From Areca catechu (taxonomy: Eukaryota; Streptophyta; Magnoliopsida; Arecales; Arecaceae): a stretch of DNA of 64,000 bases. This document shows, piece after piece, positions 11,353 through 22,733 of the stretch (the stretch's first letter is position 1; the number at the start of each line of letters is the position of its first letter). The notes under the pieces were generated by a model. The model did not search any database. It was not told the origin of the DNA and saw only the letters and a program-made list of their open reading frames with translations. The stretch spans positions 102,236,942-102,300,941 of the forward strand of contig CM038044.1 of assembly GCA_021397845.1 (NCBI GenBank), written 5' to 3'. The translations under genes and the position numbers were made by a program.

Positions 11353-12806
11353 TATTGGCTCTACCCCATGATTTTGATGAATAACAAAACATTGAGTACA
11401 TATTGTGTACTAATGTCTATTTCTAGTCGTGAGTTTTCAGGAAACAAGCACCTCAAATTCTCAAAATTAAAGTGTCGTGGCATGCTTTGGCATGAAGTAT
11501 CTTTTGCAATTTGAGTAGTTTTTTCTATGCAAAAAGGGCTTAAACGTGTTCAATTATTGCTTATTTATATTACATTTAAGTTTCATAAATAATACATTTG
11601 TTTTTGGCTTGATTGGTACTTAATTCTGAATTTTGCAGAACCAAGTGTCGACACCTGAATGCCTGAGTATCGACACTTTAGCATTTGGCACGTAAAAAAT
11701 CTTCTTGGCATGCCAAGTATCGACACCCAGAACTCAAGTGTCGATACTTGAAACTCAAGTGTTGACACTTAAGTTCCCAAGTATTGACTCAAGGCCTAAG
11801 ACTTTTTGAAAATCCAGAACTTGGCCATGGAGAGTATTTATGTCAAGTGTCGACACCTATGAATCAAGTGTCGACACTTGAAAGTTCAAGTGCCAACACC
11901 TGGAAATCAAGTGTCGATACCTGATAGCCAAGTGTCGACACTCGGGTTCTAATAGCCCTAACGGATCTATTTTTCTGAGTTACAGAAATATCTTTTCAAG
12001 CTCCCAACGGCTAGATTTGAAGATCCAATGGTTACAAACCATTTTTTAGAAGTTTTTGAAGTATTTAAGCTTCACCAAACTCATTCTTGAAGCATTAAAG
12101 TCCATTGAAAGCTCAAAAACCAATATTCCCTCAAGAACTTCACTTCAAAAGCCATTAAAAGAGAGATTCCCTGAAAAGGCTTACAAGGCTATCCTTTCAT
12201 CATTCCAAAAAGAGAGCTTGAAGAATATTCCAAGGAGAAGATAAGACAAGCATCAATTAAAACCTCAAAGCTTCTATTTTACTCTTGAAAAGAGTTTTTT
12301 TGTTTATTTAAATTGTATATCTAAAATTCTCTTATGTTTTGACCTAGCTTTCAAGGGTTTCTTGAAAGTAGGTTGTTGTGGTTATTGGTGAGCCAAAGGG
12401 ACAAAACCAACTAGGGTTGACTTGTGAGTGCGAAGACAAAACAAGTGTAAAGGTTTGTTGGTGAGCTTAGGTGATAAAATCAACATTGGTTTTGACTTGT
12501 GAGCCTTTGAAAAAACAAGTCAGCTGTAATCTTGGAGAGATTATAGTGAAATTCCTAAGGGTGACTTAGGGAGTGGATGTAGGTGCTAGGTTTGCAACGA
12601 ACTACTACAAACCTTGTATTTGTGTGTGATTATCTCTTCTACCTCTTGCTTTTTACTTCTTTCACTCTAATTATTGCTTTCCGCTATATATAATCTAGTG
12701 CATCAATTTCATTACTCACAAACACCACAAGGCCTGCACATTATTGTCTTAAATTTTTTAAAAGACCCAATTCACCCCCCCTCTTGGGCTCCATTTTTGG
12801 GCAACA
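11353..12806 (+). repeat. 5' LTR of E (about 1.45 kb)
   Basis: It begins TATTGGCTCTACC (TGTTGGCTCTACC in the right copy) and ends TTTTTGGGCAACA before the PBS. It aligns over its whole length with 59349-60800. It contains the palindrome array. Confidence 0.85.
11640..11945. repeat. Phased palindrome array AAGTGTCGACACTTG in the E 5' LTR
   Basis: About eleven variants of CAAGTGTCGACACTTG occur. In two runs the copies start at 11714, 11735, 11756 and 11778, and at 11844, 11865, 11887, 11908 and 11929, a pitch of 21-22 bp or two helical turns. The core GTCGAC is often intact, the arms vary. The array fits a set of binding sites for a dimeric factor on one DNA face; that is inference. Confidence 0.8.
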
Positions 12807-12808
12807 AG

Positions 12809-12821
12809 TGGTATCAGAGCA
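12809..12821 (+). other. Primer binding site of E (initiator tRNA-Met type)
   Basis: TGGTATCAGAGCA lies two bases after the LTR end. Confidence 0.9.
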
Positions 12822-12863
12822 CTGGTACTCTCTTGTAGGTCCAAGGATCTTGAGTAAAAGATC

Positions 12864-13341
12864 ATGGCAGCCTTAATTGGAATGGGTGTTGTTGAAGGTC
12901 AAGCTTTAAACCATCCCCCACTTTTTAATAGCACGAATTATACTTATTGAAAAACTCGCATACGCATATTCATTCAAGCAATTGATTATAATCTTTGGAG
13001 GACAATCATAAAAGATCCTCATCAGCCTACTATGTTGGTTAATGTCATTCTCACTCCAAAAATGAAAGATGATTGGGATGAGAATGACATTGAGCAAATA
13101 GAGCTTAATGCGAAAGCTATGAATCTATTATTTTGCTCTCTTAATCCGAGTGAATTCAATAGAATATCTAACTATCTCTCCGCTAAGAAAATATGGGATA
13201 CACTTGAGGTTACCCATGAGAGTACACACCAAGTAAAAACTACGAAGGTTAACATGCTCATTCATACATATGAAATGTTCAAGATAGAACCTATTGAATC
13301 TATTAGTGAGATGTATACTAGGTTCACAAATATTGTGAATG
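12864..13341 (+). pseudogene. gag, N-terminal part (E), interrupted by C1
   Basis: The ATG at 12864 is the first after the PBS and opens a copia gag of the UBN2 type: PPLFNSTNYTY, then a stop where a Trp codon is expected, then KTRIRIFIQAIDYNLWRTII, LNAKAMNLLFCSLNPSEFNR and VTHESTHQVKTTKVNML. These motifs form the capsid-like domain of Ty1/copia gag. The frame reaches FTNIVN, where C1 is inserted with a GAATG duplication, and the same reading goes on at 15123 with GMRSLGK. At least one internal nonsense codon (near 12949) makes it inactive. Confidence 0.8.
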
Positions 13342-15122
13342 TGATGTAGAACGAAAGCTCTGATACCAAAAATGATGCAGAACAAAGAACAAAGAAGCGT
13401 ATGCGGAAGTAAAAATTAAGATTATTATTATTATTATTATTTTTTTATATTTCAGAAATTGGCTTCGACTCAAAGTAAAGTTAAACTAAGTTGATGGAAA
13501 CTAGGTAAGGATAGAAAGCACAATTTAGAAGAAGCTAAGTTATCAGAGTAGTTCAGAAGTAACGGATCGCTGGGGGTTGAGAAACTCCCAGACCTAGGGT
13601 TTCGCTCTGAACTTTCAACAGGACAGAAATAGAGAGGAGAGATGGGTTACCAACCAGACAGTGATCTTCACAGAATTTGGGTGGAAGAACTCTCTCGGGC
13701 AGATTGTTGGATCCTCGGATTCGACTATCTTCGCAATGGATCCTCCAATACTGGTCTTGTGGCTGGGTCGGCTTCTCCTGGACTCAAGATCTGGAAAGAA
13801 GAAAAACAAGTGATGGATTCAGATACTCGGGAAGGATTTACCAGTTCGAAGAACTTGAAGGCTGATGTTGCTGAGATCCGGATTCTCTTGAAGGCTGATT
13901 CGACTCCCTCTGGAAAGAGCTTTGGATCTGAAGTATCCGGACTGTAGCTGGATGCTGGCGGTCGGCCTGGACTTGGAGAGAAAGGCCGTGAGAGGTGGGA
14001 TAGGCTAGGGCTTGGTGGAAAGAGAAGGGTGATGGCGGCCAGGGTTTGGGAGTGGAGTGGCTAACCTAGGGTTTGGGTTTTGGAGATCTCACACCTCCTC
14101 AAGGTTCCTAGGGAACCCGGATTTACTTCCTCACGGAGCTCAACACCTGGATGCAAGTGCGGAAGAGAGAAAACACAAAGTTTGCTCACAATAAAAATTT
14201 GGCTTCATTCATCTGATTCTTTTCAAACTTACATGGGGGTTTAATTTATAGGCCATTACAAGAGAGTAGGGTTTTACATCTTCCCATGTGGGACTAAAGG
14301 AGGGGATCTTCAAATTAGGATATCAATCCCTACTCATATGGCCGGCCAATTAATTCCAAAGTTGATTGAAGCTTCAAAAAGGAAAGTGGGTGGCGCCTCC
14401 TTGTCTTGACCTCCAAGAAAATATTTTTTTCCTTCTATACTTGGCCTTATCTGGAAGTGTTTGGGTGCCTGTTAACCTTGCCCTCCAAGAGAAAATTTGT
14501 TGCCTTTTATATCTGGCTTTAGTTGGAATGATTAGGACGCCTCCTAACCTTGCTTTTCAAGAGAAATCTCCTTCCTTCCATGGCTCAACCCTTTTTGGAT
14601 ACCTCCTTTTCTTTCTTCCCAAGTTATGGCTCCTTCTAACTTTGTTTTGAGTATTTCTGGCAGGTAATGGGCGCCTCCTTGAATTCCTCTCCAAGAGAAT
14701 TTCTTCCCTTTTATAGTTTGGTTCTTTTGGGAAGTCTTGGGCCGCCCCCTTGATTTGTGGACCCCTGGTGGATTTCTCCTCAATTGGCGCATGAAAGAGG
14801 GGAGCTGCTATCTGTGGTGTGGGGACCAAAGCCTGCTGGATGGAGATGTGGCACCCCCTGGACTCAGGCGTATGGCTGGGAGTGTGGCGCCCACTTGCTT
14901 GGCCTTGGGAGAAAATGTAACACTCCAGGTTGAAACCCTAGTCCACTACTGAGTCAACATTACTCAATAAAATAAAATGCAGGTAATATAGACTCAAGAT
15001 AAAGTTGAGTTGATCCAGTCAACCCTTATTACAAGCCAAAAAAATCCTAATTCTTCGGGCAAGGTTAATTAGAGATCCAGATGGAGCTCTGAAGTCTTCT
15101 TTTGAGTCTGGTGCCCGCACCA
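13342..15122 (-). mobile_element. C1: recombination-reduced chromovirus-type element in gag of E
   Basis: The duplication GAATG flanks it exactly (13337-13341 and 15123-15127). It consists of a 16-bp remnant of the 3' LTR (TGATGTAGAACGAAAG), a few bases with the reverse PBS (CTCTGATACCA, about 13359-13369), and a complete 5' LTR. The rest of one LTR and the whole interior are gone, so the deletion probably joined a short match in one LTR to the PBS side of the other. Confidence 0.8.
13373..15122 (-). repeat. 5' LTR of C1 (family C, about 1.75 kb)
   Basis: On the minus strand it runs from TGGTGCGGGCACCAGACTC to CTGCATCA, the same ends as the LTRs at 43411-45014 and 62606-63854. The start differs from the TGGTGGGGACACC of the other chromovirus LTRs. 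A TATA-like TATAAATTAA lies on the minus strand near 14241-14250. Confidence 0.85.
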
Positions 15123-16389
15123 GAATGGCATGAGAAGCTTAGGAAAGATTATATCTAATGGTGAACTTGTAAATAAACTTCTTAGGTCTCTTCCGGCTTC
15201 ATGGGATGCCAAGGTAACGGCCATGGAGGAAGCCAAGGACGTCAACACTCTACCCCTCGAGCAACTGTTAGGCTCATTAATAACTTATGAGCTTTCTTTA
15301 AGATAAAAGAATGTGGATGTTGACAAAATGAAGAAAGTGATCGCTTTCAAATCCATCACAAGAGAAGAGTCTAGCGATGAATCCGAAGAAGAAGATGAAG
15401 AAGATGAGACGGCTCTCATGGCAAGAAAATTTAGAAGGTTCATGAGAAAGAAGAAATACAACTTCAAGAAGAAACCTCTAAAAGGTGAGCCAAGCAAAGA
15501 GAAGGATAAAGAGAAAGAGAAGGAGTAGCCCACATGCTTCGAATGCAAAAAACTAGGCCACTTCAAGATGGACTTCCCCTTACTTAAGAAAAGCAGAAGA
15601 AAACTAAGAAAGAAGGCCATGATGGCAACCTAGAGTGACAGCGAAGACTCTAGCTCTGAGGAAGAATAGCAAGAAGTTGCAAACTTTTGTTTGATGGCAG
15701 ATCATGATGAGGTACTATCCGAAACTGAAAATGAGTTTATATTTGATGAGTTGCATGAAGTTTTTGATGAATTGGTTATTGAATTTCAAAAATTGAAACC
15801 AAAACATAAAGAATTAAAAAGACAAAACCTAGATTTGGTTATAGCAAATAATAAGTTCTCAACTGAAAATGATTATCTACTTCTTCAAAACAAAAAGTTA
15901 AATGATAGGATTGTTGCTCTTGAAAAAGAAAAAGAAGTTTTGAAAAAGAAAAACTTTTCTATATCAAATGAAAACTTTTTAAAATAGAACAAAGAAATTT
16001 TGGAAGAAAACAAAAAATATAAAGAAGAAATTGAAAAGTTAAAACCTTTTGTTGATAAATTTATATATAGCTCTAAAAAATTAAATATGCTTTTAAATAA
16101 TCAAAGAGCTATTTTTTATAAAGCTGGTTTAGGTTTTAGAACTCAGAAGAAACAAAAGTTTTTCAAAAATTTCTTTGTGCCTGCATCATCATCCATTACT
16201 TGTTATGCTTGTGGTACTGTAGGGCATAAATCTTACTTGTGCAATAAGAGAAAATTGAGTAATGTTAAGAAAATTTGGGTTCCAAAATGAACTATTACCA
16301 CTAACGTGAAAGGACCCATGATGACTTGGGTACCTAAAGTCTCAACTTGATTTTTATTGTAGGTATGCCTTGCAACCAATAAGAAAAGA
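15123..16389 (+). pseudogene. gag, C-terminal part with coiled coil and zinc knuckles (E)
   Basis: After C1 the gag frame resumes (GMRSLGKIISNGELVNKLL) and leads to an acidic segment rich in Glu and Ser, a Lys-rich stretch, and a first zinc knuckle CFECKKLGHFKMDF whose last Cys is replaced by Phe. A long Glu/Lys coiled coil follows (15691-16070), then a second knuckle CYACGTVGHKSYLC that keeps all four ligands. The long coiled coil after the knuckle is typical of SIRE-like gag. Stops at about 15303, 15526, 15631, 15667, 15985 and 16288 break the frame. Gag would package the RNA in a virus-like particle. Confidence 0.8.
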
Positions 16390-17959
16390 ATGTGGTACTT
16401 CGATAGCCATTGCTCAAGGCATATGACAGGAGATGTGGAGCAGTTCTCATCACTTGAATATCAAAATGGTGGTAATGTGACATTTGGTGATAATGGAAAG
16501 GACAAGATTGTCGGAATTGATAAAGTCCATATCACCCCTTCTACTTACATTGATAATGTATTGTATGTTGATGGGTTGAAACATAATTTACTTAGCATTA
16601 GTCAATTTTGTGACAAGAATTTCAAGGTTATTTTCAAATCTTCTATGTGCATTGTTTCTAGTTTAGATGACAATGATATCAAGTTCATTGGTCATAGGCA
16701 TGGCAATATTTATATGGTTGATCTTGATGATCTTCCTGTTCAAAATGGTCAATGCCTAGTGGCAAAAGAAGCCAAGAAAAATGAAACTAGTTGGCTTTAG
16801 CATCGTAGACTAGGACATGCCAGTATGCATTTGATTTCAAAACTTAACAAAAAAAATTGATAAAAGATTTACCAAAACTCAGTTTTGAAAAAGACAAGAT
16901 TTATAGTGCTTGCCAACTTGGAAAACAAACCAAATCATCGTTTAAACTAAAAGGAGTAATCTCTACATCTAAACCCTCAGAGTTGCTTCATATGGATCTC
17001 TTTGGACCAACTAGAATATCTAGTTTGGAAGGTAAGAAGTACGGTCTAGTTATTGTAGACGATTTCTCACGTTTTATATAGGTCATATTTTTAGCACATA
17101 AAGATGAAACGTTTTCTGCATTCATTCGATTTCATAAAAGAGTTTCAAATGAAAAAGGTGTTTCAATTGTATCTTTGAGAAGTAACCATGGAACCAAATT
17201 TGAAAATTTTGAATTTGATAAATTCTGTATTGAAAATGGCATTCATCACAATTTTTCAGCACCTAGAATATCTCAACAAAATGGGGTGGTGGAAAGAAAA
17301 AATAGAACTCTTGAAGAAATGGCACGCACCATGCTTTGTGAAAATGACCTACCTAGATATTTTTGGGTGGAAGCCATAAACTCTACATGCTATGTTTTAA
17401 ATCGTGTTTTAATTCGACTGATTTTAAAGAAAATTCTGTATGAGCTTTAGAAGGATAGAAAACCTTCAATTCGATATTTTCAAGTTTTCGGATGCCGTTG
17501 TTTCATCTTAAATAATGATAAAAATAATTTGAGCAAATTTGATACCAAGTCAGATGAGGGTGTCTTTGTAGGCTACTCTATATCTAGCAAGGCATACAGG
17601 GTCTTCAACAGAAGAACACTTGTTGTTGAAGAATCCATACATGTGGTATTTGATGAATCTGACCAGAAATCTTCTAGAAAAAAGGATGTGCTTTGTGATG
17701 AAACAGGTACCAAAAGAATTGAAGAAGTAAACAACAATGAAGAGCCTACCAAGGAATAAGAAATTGATCAAAACAATGAAGGAGATCAAGCACAAGGTGA
17801 TGAAAATACATCTACAGTTGATCCTCTATCCAAAGAATGGAGGTATGCTCAAGGACATCCCAAAGAACTTATCATTGGTGATCCATCTAAAGGTGTAAGT
17901 ACTCAATCATCCCTTAGGAATGTTTGTGATTACTTAGCATTTGTATCTCAGATTGAACC
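16390..17959 (+). pseudogene. Protease and integrase (E)
   Basis: The protease begins at WYFDSHCSRHMTG. The usual copia active site is DSGCS, and here His (codon 16408-16410) replaces the catalytic-loop Gly. Integrase follows: the zinc-binding segment (RLGHASMHL, ACQLGKQ, first Cys changed to Tyr), then the DDE core with HMDLFGPT, LRSNHGTKF (the second Asp is Asn at 17184-17186) and GVVERKNRTL with the Glu kept. The C-terminal GKR-like segment contains FDTKSDEGVFVGYS. Stops lie at about 16798, 16858, 17080, 17447 and 17757. The frame is cut by D after FVSQIE and resumes at 52953 in the RT. The product would process the polyprotein and integrate cDNA, but several essential residues are lost. 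Confidence 0.85.
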
Positions 17960-18648
17960 TGTTGTGCCCATTCGGCTAGTCCTAGATCGGACCGGTCCCA
18001 GGTGTCCGGTCGGCTGATCCTCCTATGGGGTCCGACTCCCTAGTTCTTGGAGAGGACCCCGCGATCCCCTTTCCTGAGGCCGACCCTGGGAGCTTCGAGG
18101 GCCGACGGACGCCTTCCCGCCCATGCATCAGCCTCCTTGAGACCTGCTGGGCGCCCCGGTCGACTCCTGTGAGGCCAAGGCCGATCCGCTGTTGGAAGGG
18201 TCGCTCGAAGTTTCCAGGAGCCTTTTCTCCCTAACAAGTTCTGACATTCAGTTATAACGGACTCCATTGCATGGCCACGATTTGTGCTGCCCGGCCACCA
18301 CTCTGACGCTCCTGCCACACTGCCAACCCATGACCTCGCCATCACAGCTACTCTCCTGGGGGCATATTCGAGCTTTCCTAGCTTGTTCCCTAATGGAATT
18401 TGGCAGTACTCCATGCCTATAAAAGGCACCCGGGGGACCTCCATAAAAAGGTAATGTTCTTCTTCCCCATCGCGAACTCCTTTCCCTGAGCTCTTTCCAT
18501 TCAGTTGCTTTGCTTTCTCCTCTAACTTAACCATCAGAGTGTCCCCTGTCGGAGCCCCTCTGGCACCTAGGGACTTTCTGCAGGTCGACTGGTCGAGAAG
18601 CTCTCCAGCATATTCACCGCACCCAGTCCCGGAGGAGGAGCGGCAACA
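17960..18648 (+). repeat. 5' LTR of D (689 bp)
   Basis: It begins TGTTGTGCCCATTCGGCTAG and ends GAGCGGCAACA. It matches 52258-52947 over its whole length. It is GC-rich compared with the surrounding copia DNA, so long chance frames occur on both strands. Confidence 0.9.
18418..18426 (+). promoter_or_regulatory. TATA box of the D LTR
   Basis: TATAAAAGG stands in GCCTATAAAAGGCACC about 220 bp before the LTR end. The 3' LTR copy has TACAAAAGG here and is likely weaker. Confidence 0.75.
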
Positions 18649-18651
18649 GAT

Positions 18652-18668
18652 TGGCACTAGAAGAAGGG
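18652..18668 (+). other. Candidate primer binding site of D
   Basis: TGGCACTAGAAGAAGGG begins three bases after the LTR end at the expected place and starts with TGG, the complement of a tRNA CCA end. It is not initiator tRNA-Met. I do not assign the tRNA. Confidence 0.45.
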
Positions 18669-18727
18669 GCCGAAACCTTCGTTGCACTCCTTGCTCTAAA
18701 AGAAAAGATTACGGGAAAGTTCCAGCC

Positions 18728-20256
18728 ATGGCAAGAGGAAGAACCCAGAGTGTCTCCGCGAGGGGAGGGCATTCTCATCGGGGGCCTAATGCACCCTGCA
18801 CGGAAAGCGACGCCGCTGCCACTGCTGAGCCCACCATCACCCTAGGGCTGCAACAATTCCAGATGCTGGTAAACCACATTGAGATGCTTACCTCAGTGCT
18901 CCAGCATTTCCAGGAGATGGTGGACCATCAACAGCAGCTGCCGGCAGCCTCTTGCATCAACAACCAGCCTATCGTCGGTGTCAGCCAGCAGCCGGAGGCT
19001 CCTCCGCCCCCGTCCCTCACCGTTTCGGAACCCCAGGGGTCTTTAAGAGCCTATGCTGAAGGAAAGAGGGCGAGGTCAGCTTCCTCCTCTTTCGCCGACT
19101 CTGTCCCTCTCGATGGCCGGTGCCCCGCTACGGATCCGCATGACTACGGCAGCAAAATCATGTGCATGGAGGAGCACATTACCGAGATTGTCGAGCGACA
19201 GAATGCTGAGGAAAGGCAGGTGCACGACACCCACCCGCCTTTCTCTGTTGAGATTCTGGGAGAGTCTATTCCCCGACATTTCAAGATATTGCAGGTGGAC
19301 CCCTACGACAGTACCACCGATCCCTTGGACCACCTGGACACCTATAAGGCCCACATGATGGTGCAGGGCACGTCCGCCGCCCTCTACTGCATCGCCTTCC
19401 CGGTGACTCTGAAGAAGGCCGTGCAGATATCGTTTTCCGCCATCCGCCCAGGTATGATCCATTCCTTTTCTCAGCTCGAAACCCTTTTTCTTTCTCATTT
19501 CAGGATCTATAGCCGGACTCCGAAAAACACCGACTACCTCTTCCTCATCAAACAAACGAAGGGAGAGACCCTCCGAGACTACATGGCCCGCTTTAACTCG
19601 ACCGCTATGGAGATCCCCGACTTGAATGAAGTGATGGCCATGTCAGCTTTCAAGAGGGGGCTCCACTCGTCCAGGCTCACATTCTCCCTAGACAAGAAGC
19701 TTCAAGCGAGCTACACCGATCTACTAGCCAAGGTGCACAAGTATGCCCTGGTAGAAGAACAGTCGACGAACCGGTGCTAGGCTAAAGGGAGGTCAGCCCC
19801 AAAGAAGCGGGGCGACAAGGCCCCCACAGTCCGACCTCCCGGCGACGACAGCAGATCCACCCAGTGCCAGAGCCCCAAGTTTTCAACAACTATGTGCCCC
19901 TCTTCCTGTCGTGGGAGAAGATCCTGATGGAGATCGAGAACGAGGCCTTCTTCCAAAGACTCCGACCAATGAGAGGTCCTCCTGCCTCCAGGAACAAAAA
20001 CAAATACTGCCGGTTCCACAGGAACCATGGACACGACATAGAAGAGTGCCTCCAGCTAAAAGACGCCATCGAGGACCTCATCAGGAGAGGGTATCTGAAC
20101 AAGTACATCCGACCGCACTGGGATCGGGCCGGGACTTCAACTATTAAAGATCCCCGGAGGAGGTTGAGCTCCCCAATCAGCGCCCCACGGAAGGAGGTGT
20201 TGGCATGCTGCACCGACGATCTGACTGGGGGCGGAAAGAGGACCAGGACATTGTAA
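18728..20256 (+). pseudogene. gag (D)
   Basis: The start is the ATG at 18728 in GCCATGGCA, the first after the PBS in the long frame. After a Gln-rich N-terminal helix comes the gypsy capsid domain: PPFSVEILGESIPRHFKILQ, DPLDHLDTYKAHM, FSQLETLFLSHF and TKGETLRDYMARFN. The frame stops at 19778-19780 and is shifted near 19840-19870. The second part (19864-20256) has YCRFHRNHGHDIEECLQLKD, a Cys/His knuckle-like motif found at the end of Tat gag, then RGYLNKYI. Another shift lies near 20205-20256 before the protease. Gag would form the particle, but this copy is broken. Confidence 0.82.
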
Positions 20257-21071
20257 AATGGTTCAGGGGATCTAATGTAATTAGTTTCTCTGATGAGGAC
20301 CTCTCGGAGACTCCTCTCCCGGGCAATGACCCTGTGGTTGTGTCGGCTATCATCGCCAACTATGATATAAAACGCGTACTTATTGATAATGGAAGTCGCG
20401 CAGAGGTCTTACTGTATGATGCTTTCATTTGGATGAACTTGTCCAGGTCCAGACTGTGGGAGTCCGTGGCACCACTCACTGGCTTCGGAGGAAACTCCAT
20501 CAAGGTTGAGGGGGAGATTGCCTTACCCGTGACCCTCAGGACGGAACCTTACCAGCGAACCATCTCCATCAACTTCGTGGTCGTCCGTACGACCTCGGCG
20601 TACAACGCGATTTTGGGTCGACCAGCCCTTAACAAGTTCCAGATTATTGTATCTACTTACCATCTGCTAGCCAAGTTTCCAACCTATGATGGAGTTGAGG
20701 AGCTGAGGGGAGACCGTAGATTAGCCCGGCAATGCCTAGCTATTCATGACAAGCAGCTGGACGGGAGCCCCACACTTGAGCAGCTTGATCTCAGAGACAA
20801 AGCCGATAGCCACGGTCAGCCCGTCGAGAAGATTGTATTTTTAACCCTTAAAGAGGATGATCCCACGAAAGTCCTCCAGACAGGGAGCACCCTGGAAGAG
20901 GGAGATAGGCAAGAGCTGGTCGACTTCTTGAGGAGAAATGCAGACATCTTCGCATGGTCAACATCGGACATGCCAGGCATTCCGGCGGACATCATCATCC
21001 ATCAGCTCAGGGTAGATCCAACTTATAGGCCCGTTCGGCAGAAGAAGAGGAGCTTCATTAATGAAAGGTAG
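20257..21071 (+). pseudogene. Aspartic protease (D)
   Basis: Read in the frame that runs from 20205 to 21071, the protease has the active-site segment RVLIDNGSRAEVLLYDAF (Asp-Asn-Gly-Ser in place of the commoner Asp-Ser/Thr-Gly-Ser, a form I recall from Tat elements) and the flap and second conserved region YNAILGRPALNKF, followed by KFPTYDGVEELRGD. The C-terminal part forms the linker to the RT (ADIFAWSTSDMPGIPADI). It ends in TAG at 21069-21071, in frame with the RT that follows, so one nonsense codon separates them. Confidence 0.85.
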
Positions 21072-22292
21072 AGGGCTATTGAAGAGGAAGTGAAGAAGCT
21101 CATTGATGCTGGCTTCATCAGGGAGTCCCACTACCCAGAGTGGCTGGCCAATGTCGTCATGGTTAATAAGGCTAGCGGCAAGTGGAGGATCTGTGTGGAC
21201 TACACGGACCTCAACAAGGCGTGCCCCAAGGACAGCTTCCCCTTGCCAAAAATCGACCAGTTGGTAGATGCGACAGCCGGCCACCAACTTTTGAGCTTCA
21301 TGGATGCTTTCTCTAGGTATAACCAGATTAGGATGCATCCTGAGGATGAGGAGAAGACGGCTTTTGTCACGGACAGGGGCCTGTATTGTTATAAGATGAT
21401 GCCTTTCGGCCTAAAGAATGCAGGCGCCACCTTCCAAAGGCTGATCAACCGAGTCTTTGAGGCTCAGCTTGGAAGGAACATGGAGGCGTACGTCGATGAT
21501 ATGATTGTCAAAAGCCTCCATAGAGCCAACCACATCAGGGACCTGCAGGAGTCCTTCGATGCATTGAGGCGCCAAAAGATGAAGCTGAACCCTGCCAAGT
21601 GTATTTTCGAGGTGACCTCTGGGAAGTTTCTCGGCTTCCTGGTCACTCAAAGAGGTATTGAGGTCAACCCCGAAAAGATCAGGGCCACAATCGACATGAC
21701 TCATCCGACCACTAAAAAGCAGATACAAGAGCTCACAGGTCATATTGCCTCTCTCAACCACTTCATCTCTCGATCGGTCGAGAGATCCCTCCCATTCTTC
21801 AAGACCTTGCATCGGTCGGACCGCTTTCAATGGACTGATGAATGCCGATCAGCCTTTGAAGCCTTGAAGGACTACTTGAGGAATCTTCCACTCTTGGCCA
21901 AGCCAACGGAGGGGGAGGTCCTATATTTGTTCCTGTCGGCTTCTAGTGAGGCCGTTAGCGTTGTCCTCGTGCGGGTGGGGGAAGGCGGCCAGCAGAAACC
22001 CATCTACTACATCAGCAAGGTCCTCCATGATGCCGAGGTCAGGTATCCCAAGATGCAGAAGCTAGTCTACTAATTGGTTATAGCAGCAAAGCACCTCCGA
22101 CCCTACTTCCAGGAACATTTAATCGTCGTGCTGATAGACGAACCCCTCAGGGCGATCCTCTGAAGCCCCGACACTTCCGAACGGCTTGCCTTATGGGCCG
22201 TCAGGCTGGGTGAGTTTGACATCTCCTTTCAGCCCCGGTCATCCTTAAAAGCCCAGGTAATAGCTGATTTCATTACGGAATGCACCTGGGGG
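21072..22292 (+). pseudogene. Reverse transcriptase and first RNase H (D)
   Basis: The RT shows the ordered gypsy motifs: GFIRESHYPEWLANVVMV, WRICVDYTDLNKACPKDSFP, LSFMDAFSRYNQIRM, YCYKMMPFGLKNAGATFQR, the catalytic AYVDDMIVKS and LGFLVTQRGIEVNP. The RNase H begins with FQWTDECRSAFEALK and continues with LYLFLSASSEAVSVVLV. Stops at 22071-22073 and near 22160 interrupt its second half (LVIAAKHLRPYF, FDISFQPRSSLKAQVIADF). The YVDD box and fingers are intact, so the RT fold is well preserved apart from these stops. RT-RNase H copies the genomic RNA into cDNA. Confidence 0.9.
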
Positions 22293-22733
22293 GTGGAGAT
22301 GACCCCGACGGTGGTTGAGACACCCGTAGCTGAGTCCGCGGGAGAGGCTGACCCAGTGGGAGAAGCCGAGCCCACTTTGATCCTGCACGTAGATGGAGTT
22401 TCCAGTCTATCGGGGTGCGGTGCAGGCTTAATCCTAGCTGACCCCGATGGGCAATGTTTGGAGTATGCCCTGCATTTTACGTTCCAGGTGTTGAACAATC
22501 AGGCGGAGTATGAAGCTCTGCTTGCAAGATTGAAGATAGTGAACGAATTGGGCATCGGTAGGGTTCGCGCCTTCTCCGACTCCCGGCTGGTGGTCAATCA
22601 AGTGAAGGGCAAATTTGAAGCGAGGGATCCTTCCTTAGTCAAGTACTTGGACAAGGTACGGGACTTGGTATCATAACTTTAATTTTTTGAGATCCTTCAT
22701 ATACCTCGACAACAAAACTCTTGGGCGGATGCC
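22293..22733 (+). pseudogene. Second (archaeal-type) RNase H of Tat element D
   Basis: After an acidic linker comes a second RNase H: LILHVDGVSSLSGCGAGLIL (first Asp), NNQAEYEALLARLKIV (Glu in the AEYEAL motif), VRAFSDSRLVVNQVKG (second Asp) and HIPRQQNSWADAL (last Asp region). A separate RNase H between the gypsy RNase H and the integrase is the hallmark of the Tat lineage, where it is thought to have replaced the function of the first. Two stops at about 22674 and 22680 interrupt it just before the last motif. It sits in frame with the RT and the integrase. Confidence 0.85.

Noticed and set aside
11640..11945. Regularly spaced palindromic repeats resembling a CRISPR array
   Set aside because: The repeats are 14-16 bp, variable, at a 21-bp pitch with almost no spacer, and lie in a plant retrotransposon LTR, duplicated in the other LTR.
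18040..18687. 215-codon minus-strand frame and its counterpart at 52384-52887
   Set aside because: Both lie in the GC-rich LTRs of D and are copies of the same chance frame. No domain is visible.
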